A stretch of DNA of 64,000 bases from Chelativorans sp. YIM 93263 (GTDB lineage Bacteria; Pseudomonadota; Alphaproteobacteria; Rhizobiales; Rhizobiaceae): positions 1 through 64,000 of the forward strand of contig NZ_JAKCWP010000008.1 of the NCBI RefSeq assembly GCF_028767125.1, read 5' to 3'. Positions within the stretch are counted from its first letter, which is position 1. The number at the start of each line of letters is the position of its first letter. Made by a program: the position numbers and the translations under genes. Positions 33,401 through 41,486 of this stretch are shown piece after piece. The notes beneath the pieces are model-generated. The model had not been told where the DNA came from. It did no database searches and was given only the letters and a program-made list of their open reading frames with translations.

Positions 33401-35110
33401 ATGGACGCGAAGAACGAATCCTTGGACGGCAAGCCGCAAAAGGGAATGCCCGGCGCGGCACACAAATACCAGCCATATCCGCAGGTGGAGCTGCCCGACC
33501 GCACCTGGCCATCGATGCGCATCGAGAAGGCGCCGATCTGGTGTTCGGTCGATCTGCGCGACGGCAATCAGGCGCTCATCGATCCCATGGGCCACGAGCG
33601 CAAGGCGCGTATGTTCGCCCTCCTGCTCGAAATGGGTTTCAAGGAAATCGAGATCGGCTTTCCCTCCGCCTCTCAGACGGATTTCGATTTTGCGCGCTGG
33701 GCGATCGAGGAAGCCGGCGTTCCCGAGGATGTGTCGCTTCAGGTGCTGGTGCAGTGCCGGCCGGAGCTGATCGCGCGCACATTCGAGTCGCTGAAGGGCT
33801 CGCACCGGCCGATCGTCCATTTCTACAACTCCACCAGCGAGTTGCAGCGCCGCGTGGTGTTCGGAAAGGATATCGCCGGCATCAAGCAGATCGCCACGGA
33901 CGCCGCAAAGATGGTCGCCGACATGGCGGCCAAGGCGGGCGGCGGCTACCGCTTTCAGTATTCGCCGGAAAGCTTTACCGGCACGGAACTGGACGTGGCG
34001 CTGGAGATCTGCAACGCCGTTACCGAGATCATCGATCCGACGCCCGACAACAAGCTCATCCTCAACCTGCCGGCGACGGTGGAGATGTCCACGCCCAACA
34101 TCCACGCCGACCAGATCGAATGGATGAGCCGCAATCTCGACCGGCGGGACTCCATCATCCTTTCACTGCACCCGCATAACGACCGGGGCACCGGCATCGC
34201 GGCAACCGAACTCGGCCTTCTGGCCGGTGCGGACCGGGTCGAGGGTACGCTGTTCGGCAATGGCGAGCGCACCGGCAATGTCGATCTCGTGACGCTGGCG
34301 CTCAACATGTACACGCAGGGCGTTGACCCGATGCTCGATTGCTCGGACATCAACCGCATCAAGGATGTCTACGAGTATTCGAACCAGCTCACGATTCCCG
34401 AGCGGCATCCGTATGTTGGCGAGCTTGTCTACACCGCTTTCTCTGGCTCTCACCAGGATGCGATCAACAAGGGCATGACGGCGATCCGCAAGGCCAACAA
34501 GGCGTTTTGGGAGGTTCCCTACCTGCCCATCGATCCCGCCGATGTGGGGCGCACCTACGAGGCGATCATCCGCATCAATTCGCAATCGGGAAAAGGCGGC
34601 ATCGCCTATGTCCTGCAGGCCGATTACGGGCTCAACCTGCCGCGCAACCTTCAGGTGGAGTTCCGAGAGGACATTCAGGCCATCACCGATGCCGAGGGCA
34701 AGGAACTGCCGGCCAAAAGGATTTATGAGCGGTTCCTTGAGCTTTACGTGGAGCAGCCCGATGCCCGGCTGAAATTCATTGACCACCAGACCTTTCCCGA
34801 CGCGGAAGTGAAGGGGCGCCGGATCGTCGAGGCGACCATTCTCGACAATGGCAAGGAGACGACGATCAAAGGTGTCGGAACCGGGCCGGTTGACGGCTTC
34901 ATCAACGCCCTGTCGAAGCATGTCGGCGTGGAGATGACGGTGATCGACTATTCCGAGCACTCGCTTCAGCACGGCGCGGATGCCTCAGCGATCTGCTACA
35001 TGGAAGTGGGCTATCCGGACGGAAAGCTCTTCGGTGCGGGCATCAATAAGAACATCGTCACCGCGTCTCTCGAGGCGATCGTCTCGGCGGCCAACCGCAT
35101 CATCGCATAG
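33401..35110 (+). CDS. leuA: 2-isopropylmalate synthase
   Basis: A 569-residue enzyme of the longer LeuA type 2 class. The TIM-barrel has WCSVDLRDGNQAL (metal-binding Asp and the catalytic Arg), EIEIGFPSASQTDF and HPHNDRGTGIAATEL (two metal-binding His), and the C-terminal regulatory domain (about 430-569) contains the VGTGPVDGFINAL Leu-feedback segment. It condenses acetyl-CoA with 2-ketoisovalerate, the first step of leucine synthesis. It starts 119 bp after the leader peptide's stop, with the attenuator between. Confidence 0.95.
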   Translation: MDAKNESLDGKPQKGMPGAAHKYQPYPQVELPDRTWPSMRIEKAPIWCSVDLRDGNQALIDPMGHERKARMFALLLEMGFKEIEIGFPSASQTDFDFARWAIEEAGVPEDVSLQVLVQCRPELIARTFESLKGSHRPIVHFYNSTSELQRRVVFGKDIAGIKQIATDAAKMVADMAAKAGGGYRFQYSPESFTGTELDVALEICNAVTEIIDPTPDNKLILNLPATVEMSTPNIHADQIEWMSRNLDRRDSIILSLHPHNDRGTGIAATELGLLAGADRVEGTLFGNGERTGNVDLVTLALNMYTQGVDPMLDCSDINRIKDVYEYSNQLTIPERHPYVGELVYTAFSGSHQDAINKGMTAIRKANKAFWEVPYLPIDPADVGRTYEAIIRINSQSGKGGIAYVLQADYGLNLPRNLQVEFREDIQAITDAEGKELPAKRIYERFLELYVEQPDARLKFIDHQTFPDAEVKGRRIVEATILDNGKETTIKGVGTGPVDGFINALSKHVGVEMTVIDYSEHSLQHGADASAICYMEVGYPDGKLFGAGINKNIVTASLEAIVSAANRIIA

Positions 35111-35118
35111 CCATGTCG

Positions 35119-35166
35119 GGCGGGGGCAACATGCCCCCGCCGGCAATCCCGCACGAAAGCGGGATT
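35119..35166 (+). terminator. tandem hairpins after leuA
   Basis: A 10-bp stem (GGCGGGGGCA / TGCCCCCGCC, 35119-35141) and an 8-bp stem (AATCCCGC / GCGGGATT, 35145-35166) follow the leuA stop by eight bases. Neither has a clear T-run, so termination strength is uncertain. Confidence 0.6.
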
Positions 35167-35258
35167 GGGAAGCACGAAAACAGAACAAAACGAGATGATT
35201 TTCCTTCGCCTCCGTGTTAACGGTAGGTTAAGGTTAGTTTTTGCTCTGGAGAACTGGC

Positions 35259-35882
35259 ATGGCTGACGCTGGCCCGAACGTAGTTTCAGTCAAGGGCAGG
35301 GGCGGGCTTGCGGATGCCGTCCGCGACGTCAAGAACGCGGCGGCGGATCGTGAAGATGTGGTCGTGGAGATGCGCGAAACCAGCCGCACACGGCTGGAGC
35401 TTCTGGCGCAGGAACTCGAGCCGATCTTTGCGGACGTTCCGGAAGATGATCCGGCCTTCGATTTAGTAATTTCCTCGGGCCAACAGCCGCGGCTGTGGAT
35501 CGATGCCGTCGCGCACGTCTCTATGGGCAGTGACCGGCGCACCTATCGCTTCCTGCGCGACACGCGGCTGGGGCGCGTGGTGCTGGCCGAATCAACGGAG
35601 ATCCAGCCCGTCGCCGATCAGGTAACCCGCTACATTGCCGAGCGCATGGTGGAACGTCAGCGCATGATCGAGGGCGAGGTCGTCTCTCTGCCGCGGGGCA
35701 GCGCGGCTGATAATGGGGAAGAGACCGCCGATACTGCCGCAGGGGCTCGCGAGCGCAACCCGCGGAAGGCGCTCTTCGGATCCGCGTTTCTGGTCATTCT
35801 GGGTGCCGCCGTAGGCGTTGCAAGCGTCATGCTCTTCCTCTCGGACCGCTTCCCGGAGGTGCAGCAACTGCTGCAGCCATAA
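35259..35882 (+). CDS. conserved protein with a C-terminal membrane helix, function unknown
   Basis: A 207-residue protein. A soluble alpha/beta region (about 1-155) with paired charged helices is followed by a low-complexity linker and one transmembrane helix near the end (about 172-195, SAFLVILGAAVGVASVMLF). The layout is tail-anchored with the soluble domain in the cytoplasm. TGGAGA precedes ATG 35259. I do not recognise a named domain. It is convergent with the phosphoesterase, 3 bp apart. Confidence 0.7.
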   Translation: MADAGPNVVSVKGRGGLADAVRDVKNAAADREDVVVEMRETSRTRLELLAQELEPIFADVPEDDPAFDLVISSGQQPRLWIDAVAHVSMGSDRRTYRFLRDTRLGRVVLAESTEIQPVADQVTRYIAERMVERQRMIEGEVVSLPRGSAADNGEETADTAAGARERNPRKALFGSAFLVILGAAVGVASVMLFLSDRFPEVQQLLQP

Positions 35883-35885
35883 TCG

Positions 35886-36806
35886 CTATGCGGTCGTTCG
35901 ATCGGGCGAGATCAGCCATTGGCTTGAAAGCTCGGTGACGTCTCCGTCTCCGCCGATTGCACCGCGCCGGGTGAGGTGGAGTCTCCAGGATCCGGCCTCA
36001 CCGGCAATCTCGAAAAGATTGTAGTGGGCGGGCGGTTTGGCGCCGCCATGGGCCTGTCCGGCTGCTGCCACCCCGACCACCGGCACGGCGGTGTCCTGCG
36101 GGCCGGTGATGCGGTGCACGGTCGGCAGGTGCGTGTGCCCGTGCAGGACAAGTTCCGCCCCGTGTTCTCGCACCAATTTTTGAAAGCGGGAAATGCCTAA
36201 AAGCCGCTTGTGCGGCCCGGTGGCGCCGCGCACCGGCGGATGGTGTATGAGCACGATGCGGAAAAGACCGCGCTCGCCTGTCTCGTCCAGTATCCTGGCC
36301 GTTCTGCGCTGCTGTTTCTCGGTAAAATAGCCGCTCGCCAGAAAAGGGGCGGTTGCCCGCGCCGAAGACACGCCAATGATTGCAACGGGCCCGCGAACCC
36401 GCAGATAGGGAAAACGATCGCGGCCCGCTGCCCCCGCCTTGTCGCCGGTCATATACGCGTCCCAAGCTTGGCAGACCTTGTACAGCGCGCGTGGCACATA
36501 GGCATCGTGATTACCGGGTACGACTGAAATATCGTGCGGTTCGCCCAGGCTCTCCAGCCACAACCGGGCCGTCTCGATCTCCTTCTCGAGCGCGAGGTTC
36601 ACCAGATCGCCGGTCAGCGCGATGTGGTCCGGCTTCGCCGCCAGAATGTCATCGCTGATCTTGTCGATCAGTCCGTGATCGAGGCTCAGCCGTCGATGAC
36701 GGTGCCAGTTGATGAAACCGGTGATGCGCTTGGAGAGAAGCTCGCGATAGGTCACATCGGGGAGCGGGCCCAGATGGATGTCCGAAAAGTGTGCAAGCCG
36801 AAACAT
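35886..36806 (-). CDS. calcineurin-like metallophosphoesterase
   Basis: A 306-residue phosphoesterase with the dimetal signature in order: HFSDIHLG (D-x-H), ALTGDLVN (GD), VPGNHDAYVP (GNHD) and VLHGHTHLP (GHTH). Its opening MFRLAHFSDIHLGP is typical of a rhizobial subfamily. It could act on a cyclic nucleotide, a phospholipid or a nucleotide sugar. An inverted repeat lies 22 bp upstream of its start. Confidence 0.9.
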   Translation of the reverse strand: MFRLAHFSDIHLGPLPDVTYRELLSKRITGFINWHRHRRLSLDHGLIDKISDDILAAKPDHIALTGDLVNLALEKEIETARLWLESLGEPHDISVVPGNHDAYVPRALYKVCQAWDAYMTGDKAGAAGRDRFPYLRVRGPVAIIGVSSARATAPFLASGYFTEKQQRRTARILDETGERGLFRIVLIHHPPVRGATGPHKRLLGISRFQKLVREHGAELVLHGHTHLPTVHRITGPQDTAVPVVGVAAAGQAHGGAKPPAHYNLFEIAGEAGSWRLHLTRRGAIGGDGDVTELSSQWLISPDRTTA

Positions 36807-36900
36807 GATGTTTGTCTAGAGCATCGAATGTTCAATTGGAACATCTGCAAGCGCTGTCAGCTCCTGTCAGCAGCCTGAATTTTTTTCTAGGAATTTTATC
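36807..36900 (-). promoter_or_regulatory. phosphoesterase upstream region with an inverted repeat
   Basis: A perfect dyad, ATGTTC-N5-GAACAT, at 36828-36844 stands 22 bp before the phosphoesterase start and could be an operator. On the plus strand, CTGTCAG is repeated twice (36855-36869) and a run of seven T lies at about 36880-36886. Confidence 0.45.
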
Positions 36901-37265
36901 CCCGCTCTCTCAGCCGCGCTTATCATCCAACCCATCGCTCTCGCGGGAACCGGATGCGCACCGGGTGTTCGGGAGGGCGGCGGTGGCGAGCCTTTGGGCG
37001 GCGGGACCGAGACCCGCAATTCGAAGGTTCCGCGACGGGCCGGTGCCCCCGGCCGGTCGGGCGGTTACGATCCCTAGCCTCTCTCGGAGGCTGAGACAGG
37101 AGGTCGCCCGGCGGGACATGTCAACGGGGGTGAAGCCGCAAGCAGGGTCCCAGGTACGGGCCTTTGCGAGCGGCCGGCCGACGGCGGCGATGTCCACCGG
37201 CGGGGCGCGTGCGAACGTGCCTGACATAGAAGTGAGAAGTCCGGAGCACGCGCCCCGCTTCCCGC
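36901..37265. ncRNA. candidate structured non-coding RNA, unidentified
   Basis: The 517-bp gap between two minus-strand genes holds about 365 bp of very G+C-rich DNA with a set of strong stems: CGGGGCGCGTGC (37201-37212) with GCACGCGCCCCG (37246-37257), 12 perfect pairs; GGCCGG-TGCCC-CCGGCC (37038-37054); AGCCTC-TCTCG-GAGGCT (37076-37092); GCGGG-N7-CCCGC (37001-37017); and a long-range stem CGCGGGAACC (36942-36951) with GGTTCCGCG (37026-37034). The strand is not decided. It lacks the RNase P conserved core, a tmRNA tag frame and the SRP RNA loop. A 105-codon ORF on the minus strand spans it but looks non-coding. Confidence 0.45.
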
Positions 37266-37323
37266 TTTCTCTACAATGGCCAGACGGCGAAAGCCGGGCG
37301 GTGGCGACGATGCCGCGCGCCCG

Positions 37324-38313
37324 CTATGCCGCCTTTGCCAGCCTTTCCCGGTTGTGGGGTGCGGAAAAATTCAGTTCCGGGCCCGCGGGCACGATGCGGG
37401 TCGGGTTCACCGTTTCGTGGCTTTCGTAATAGTGCCGCTTGATGTGGCTCATGTTCACAGTCTCAGCAACGCCCGGCACCTGATAGAGCTCGCGCGCATA
37501 ATTGGACAGGTTCGGGTAATCGGCGATGCGGCGCAGGTTACACTTGAAATGACCGACATAAACGGGATCGAACCGAACCAGCGTGGTGAAAAGCCGCCAA
37601 TCCGCCTCGGTCAGCCGGTCCCCGGCAAGATAGCGCTGCCGCGACAGGCGCTCTTCCACCTCGTCCAGCGCCTTGAAAAGCTGGTGGAATGCTTCCTCAT
37701 AGGCTTCCTGACTGGTGGCGAAGCCCGCCTTGTAGACGCCGTTGTTGATGTTCTCGTAGACGAGGTCGTTGATGGCATCGATTTCGCCGCGCAGCTCCTG
37801 CGGATGGAAGTCCAGCGAGCCGTCGCCCCATTCGTCGAAGGCGGTGTTCAGCATGCGGATGATTTCCGCTGATTCATTGGAGACGATCGTCTCGTTCTTC
37901 TTGTCCCAAAGCACCGGCACCGTCACGCGGCCGGAATAGCTGGGGTCGGCCTTCGTATAGATCTGATGCAGGAAATCGAGGCCGTAAAGGTCGTCGCCGG
38001 TTGCACCTTCTTCCTTTTCGAAGCTCCATCCGTTCTCACCCATGAAATGGTGGACGACCGAGAAGGAAATCACGTCCTCCAGCTTTTTCAGCTTGCGGAA
38101 GATCAGCGTGCGATGCGCCCAGGGGCAGGCGTAGGACACATAAAGGTGATAGCGGCCGGGCTCGGCCTTGAAGCTGCGTTCACGGCCTTCCGCCGGGCTT
38201 CCGTCCTTCGTCACGAAATCGCGGAACTGCGATTTGGAGCGTTCGAAACGACCGCCCGTCTTGGATGTGTCGTACCACTGGTCGTGCCATACGCCGTCAA
38301 CTAAGAGACCCAT
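37324..38313 (-). CDS. yqjG: glutathionyl-hydroquinone reductase (Xi-class GST)
   Basis: A 329-residue Xi-class GST. The catalytic cysteine is in SYACPWAHRT (Cys63, CPWA motif), preceded by the family's long N-terminal arm (FRDFVTKDG) and followed by VPVLWDKKNETIVSNESAEIIRML and the helical domain with LAGDRLTEADWRLFTTLVRFD. It reduces glutathionyl-hydroquinones formed during quinone or chloroaromatic detoxification. ATG 38313 starts MGLLVDGVW; an upstream in-frame ATG adds a non-conserved tail. Confidence 0.92.
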   Translation of the reverse strand: MGLLVDGVWHDQWYDTSKTGGRFERSKSQFRDFVTKDGSPAEGRERSFKAEPGRYHLYVSYACPWAHRTLIFRKLKKLEDVISFSVVHHFMGENGWSFEKEEGATGDDLYGLDFLHQIYTKADPSYSGRVTVPVLWDKKNETIVSNESAEIIRMLNTAFDEWGDGSLDFHPQELRGEIDAINDLVYENINNGVYKAGFATSQEAYEEAFHQLFKALDEVEERLSRQRYLAGDRLTEADWRLFTTLVRFDPVYVGHFKCNLRRIADYPNLSNYARELYQVPGVAETVNMSHIKRHYYESHETVNPTRIVPAGPELNFSAPHNRERLAKAA

Positions 38314-38560
38314 AAGCTTTCTCCTTCTGCGTCCCGCTCCATGTAGGGTATGTGCCCTTCCGGCCCAAACACAAGCACATGAACGCACCGTCAATTACCA
38401 GTGGACGACGCATGATTTTAATGGTAGCGGAGCTTCGCTTTTGGAGAAGACCGATGAACCTGTTCCGGGTGGAGCGACGACGAAAGGACTGACGCGCTGA
38501 ACAGGCGCGGAGTGTGCGGCCATTGCCGCTCTTATCCTTTCATGCCACCGGAACACGCCC
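38314..38560. other. divergent intergenic region
   Basis: The 247 bp between divergent yqjG and the acetyltransferase. It must carry both promoters but shows no clear hexamers, operator or structure. Confidence 0.35.
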
Positions 38561-39118
38561 ATGTCCCTCAATATCCGCTTCCTGCCGGAAGAACCGGCGC
38601 ACGACGCTCAGATCGAACAGATCAATGCCGAGGCCTTCGGCCCGGGCCGTTTTGCCCGCGCGGCTTACAAGATCCGCGAAGCCGGGCCGCACGACTCGAA
38701 ACTTTCTTTCGTCGCGTTGCATGAGGATGAGGTCGTCGCCTCCGTGCGCCAGACATGGATCATGGCCGGCGAGGGCAGGGCGCTTCTGCTTGGGCCCCTC
38801 GCCGTGCGCCCTGTCTACAAGAACAAGGGGATCGGGCGAAAGCTCGTGCGGATCGCACTGGACGCGGCGCGCGAGGCCGATGCCGGTGTGGTCGTCCTCG
38901 TCGGAGATGAGCCCTATTACGGGCCGCTCGGCTTCAAACGTATCCCGAATGGTCAGATCACCATGCCGCGCCCGGTCGATGCCAACCGGCTTCTCGCCGT
39001 GGAACTGCAGGAGGGGGCTTTGGCACGGCTTACCGGCAGAGTCGTGCATGCGGGGGTGCCGAATGCGAAGAATCCGTTGGAAGAACGCGCTTCCACGGTG
39101 AACAGAGCCGATGCGTAG
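38561..39118 (+). CDS. GNAT-family N-acetyltransferase (YhbS-like)
   Basis: A 185-residue GNAT acetyltransferase. The acetyl-CoA loop is in LAVRPVYKNKGIGRKLVRIAL (read RPVYKNKGIGRKL), followed by VVVLVGDEPYYGPLGFKR, the C-terminal signature of the YhbS subfamily. The acceptor is unknown. ATG 38561 starts the conserved MSLNIRFLPEEP; a start 47 bases upstream lies in another frame. Confidence 0.85.
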   Translation: MSLNIRFLPEEPAHDAQIEQINAEAFGPGRFARAAYKIREAGPHDSKLSFVALHEDEVVASVRQTWIMAGEGRALLLGPLAVRPVYKNKGIGRKLVRIALDAAREADAGVVVLVGDEPYYGPLGFKRIPNGQITMPRPVDANRLLAVELQEGALARLTGRVVHAGVPNAKNPLEERASTVNRADA

Positions 39119-39416
39119 GATTAAAGTTGTAAATCGATGACGGAGGGGCGCCGAAGGGACACAATGGCAAACGTAACTGTAAAGCTATCTTTCGCTTCTA
39201 CTGCTTTCACCTGCGCGAACAGTAAGATGGGAAATCACTTCGCGTAGCGCGGTTCTATCGAACGGTTTCGACACAATCGGGAAACTGGTCCATTCCGACG
39301 GGAAATCATCCCGCGAAACGGCGGTCTCGCCTTAGACGCGAAAAGATGTGCTGTTTTTGGCGCCAAATTGGTGGATTTGTGCGCTGCCGCCCGGAAGAGG
39401 GCCAGAATCCTGGTCC
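39119..39416. other. gene-free stretch between convergent genes
   Basis: A 298-bp gap. Short open frames exist but none has a start, family or codon pattern to support it. No terminator-like hairpin was found. Confidence 0.4.
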
Positions 39417-41486
39417 CTAGCGCCCTTCGCGGTACCACATGGCGCCGAGGGCAAAGAGGAGCAGTCCGAGGCCCAAGAAGCCGGCGAAGAGGGGCACGCG
39501 CTCCACGGACCGTAAAATGCTGTCGTCAGTCGATTGCAGACCGATCCAGTCGCGTCCGGCAGCCGAAGTGGCATTGCTTCGCACGGGAACGATGTTGGGA
39601 ATGTTCCCGGCATTATCCCCGAGCCGGCGTACGCTGCCGGCGCTCTCTTGCGCCAGCGGTCGGAGTATCTCCTCTGTCGAGAGCGGATCGGAAAATTCGG
39701 GCGCGTTGACCGGTCCGACATGGGCCAGGGCTGTCAGGTCACCATTGGCGACCTCGTAAAGTCCGATCTCGTCGGTCTCCATGGTTCCGCTGAAAAGCCC
39801 CGGATCGTCCGCTACGAGCGGCAGTTCGCGCGTCTCGCCCGACGGCGTCGTTACGATCGCCTCGCCCGCTTCATCTTCCATCGTCTGACGGATCACCTCA
39901 AGTGACATGCCGCGACCGTTAGCGGTCAAACGTTCCTCTTCCAGTTCAGGCTCCTTCATCAGCCAGTGTGCTATGCGCCGGTAGAGGGAAACGTAGGGGC
40001 CGCCGCCTTCGAAGCCGCGTGCCCAAAGCCATCCCTGGTCGGAAAGGAACATGCCGACGCGGCCTTCCCCCTCCTGCGAAAGCACAAGCAATGGACTTTC
40101 CTGCGGGCCTTGCATCACCACGCGGCCCTCAGGCCGGTCGACGCCAACGATGCGAAACCAGCGGCTCCAGTCCGGCGGGTCAGCGGCAGAGCCGTCCAGA
40201 CCACGCGTGACGGGATGGCGTTCGCCGGTCTCGGTCAGGCGCGGGTGAAAACCTGTTTCCTGCACTTCTCCATTGGGAAGCGCCGGCAAGGTGGAAATCA
40301 GCGGCGTGCGCGCGATCGATTGATTGCTTGCGAATTCCGGACCGGCGGCAACGAGGAGCGCGCCGCCATGCTGCACGTACTCGGCGATGTAGTCGTAATA
40401 GAGCATGGGCAGCACATCGCGATGCTGATAGCGGTCGAAAATGATCAGGTCGAAATCCTCGATCTTTTCGACGAACAGCTCCCGTGTCGGAAACGCGATC
40501 AGCGAGAGTTCATTGATCGGGGTCCCGTCCTGCTTTTCCGGCGGACGCAGAATGGTGAAATGCACCAGGTCAACCGAGGCGTCGGCCTTCAGCAGGTTGC
40601 GCCAGGTCCGTTCGCCCGAATGAGGCTCTCCGGAGACGAGCAGCACACGCAGACTCTCCTGAATTCCGTCGACGAGGGCGACCGTACGGTTATTCACATC
40701 CGTGAGTTCGCCCTCTTCAGCGGCGATGCGCAGTTCTACGATGTTCCGGCCTGCATTGGGAATGGTGATCTCAAGCGGCATTTCGCGGCCGATCTCGGCC
40801 TGCTCGACCAAAGCCAGCTCACCGTTGATGAAGACCTCGACCTCCATCGGTCCGCTTTCGTCTTCGGTGGAGAGCACGCGATAAGTCATTTCGAGCGGGC
40901 TGTCGACGATGCCGAAGCGCGGTGCGCGCTCGAAGCGGATGCGACGGTCATGCTCGTCTTCCTCGCCGGTAATCAGGGCGTGGAGCGGGCCGGACAATCC
41001 GGATGCATTTTCCGGAACGTCGTGGACCTGACCGTCGGTTATCATGATCGAGCCGGCCACGCGCGAGGGCGGGACGTCCCGCAACGCGCTTTCCAGCGCC
41101 CCGAAGAGCCGCGTTTCGGTGTTTTCATCCACCGAATCGCCCCGGCCGGCTTCCACCACGCGAACCTCGAACTCGTCGAAGTTTTCGAGGCGTCGCGTCA
41201 GCGTCTCGGCGGCTTGCCGGGCCGACTCCGCGCGTGTGCCGATATCCTGGCTCTGGCTCTCATCCACAACGACGGCGACCACGCTCCGCAAGGGATCACG
41301 CTCTTCTTCCAGAAGCACTGGATTGAGGAGCGCGAGCGCAAGCGCGGCAAGTGCTGCGAGGCGAAGAAGCGCGCCGCGTCTGCCAAGGAAGAGGCTGAGC
41401 GCCATCAGGGCGGCAAGCGGAATCAGCAGGATTCCCAGGACCTGCCAGGAGAACAGCGGGTCGAAGCTGAGCGTCCAGTCCATCAC
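39417..41486 (-). CDS. membrane VWA-domain protein with a glutamine-amidotransferase-like domain
   Basis: A 689-residue inner-membrane protein. Two N-terminal helices (about 10-60) are followed by a von Willebrand A domain with an intact MIDAS, DESQS (D-x-S-x-S) and MITDGQ. A class-I-amidotransferase-like alpha/beta domain comes next (about 275-420, RVLLVSGEPHSGERTW and VQHGGALLVAAGPEF), without a visible catalytic Cys, and a last helix near the C-terminus (VPLFAGFLGLGLLLFALGA). It is the last gene of the MoxR operon, overlapping its neighbour by 4 bp. Such operons are thought to assemble or check membrane or periplasmic complexes. Confidence 0.85.
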   Translation of the reverse strand: MMDWTLSFDPLFSWQVLGILLIPLAALMALSLFLGRRGALLRLAALAALALALLNPVLLEEERDPLRSVVAVVVDESQSQDIGTRAESARQAAETLTRRLENFDEFEVRVVEAGRGDSVDENTETRLFGALESALRDVPPSRVAGSIMITDGQVHDVPENASGLSGPLHALITGEEDEHDRRIRFERAPRFGIVDSPLEMTYRVLSTEDESGPMEVEVFINGELALVEQAEIGREMPLEITIPNAGRNIVELRIAAEEGELTDVNNRTVALVDGIQESLRVLLVSGEPHSGERTWRNLLKADASVDLVHFTILRPPEKQDGTPINELSLIAFPTRELFVEKIEDFDLIIFDRYQHRDVLPMLYYDYIAEYVQHGGALLVAAGPEFASNQSIARTPLISTLPALPNGEVQETGFHPRLTETGERHPVTRGLDGSAADPPDWSRWFRIVGVDRPEGRVVMQGPQESPLLVLSQEGEGRVGMFLSDQGWLWARGFEGGGPYVSLYRRIAHWLMKEPELEEERLTANGRGMSLEVIRQTMEDEAGEAIVTTPSGETRELPLVADDPGLFSGTMETDEIGLYEVANGDLTALAHVGPVNAPEFSDPLSTEEILRPLAQESAGSVRRLGDNAGNIPNIVPVRSNATSAAGRDWIGLQSTDDSILRSVERVPLFAGFLGLGLLLFALGAMWYREGR

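Noticed and set aside
36910-37227. A 105-codon minus-strand ORF in the structured gap.
   Set aside because: Its sequence has no family, no hydrophobic core pattern and no good ribosome-binding site, and it overlies strong RNA stems. G+C-rich DNA gives such frames by chance.
36901-37265. Identification of the structured gap as RNase P RNA, tmRNA or SRP RNA.
   Set aside because: The RNase P core (GAGGAAAGTCC), a tmRNA tag frame such as ANDN, and the SRP GGAAGGAAGCA-type loop are all absent on both strands.
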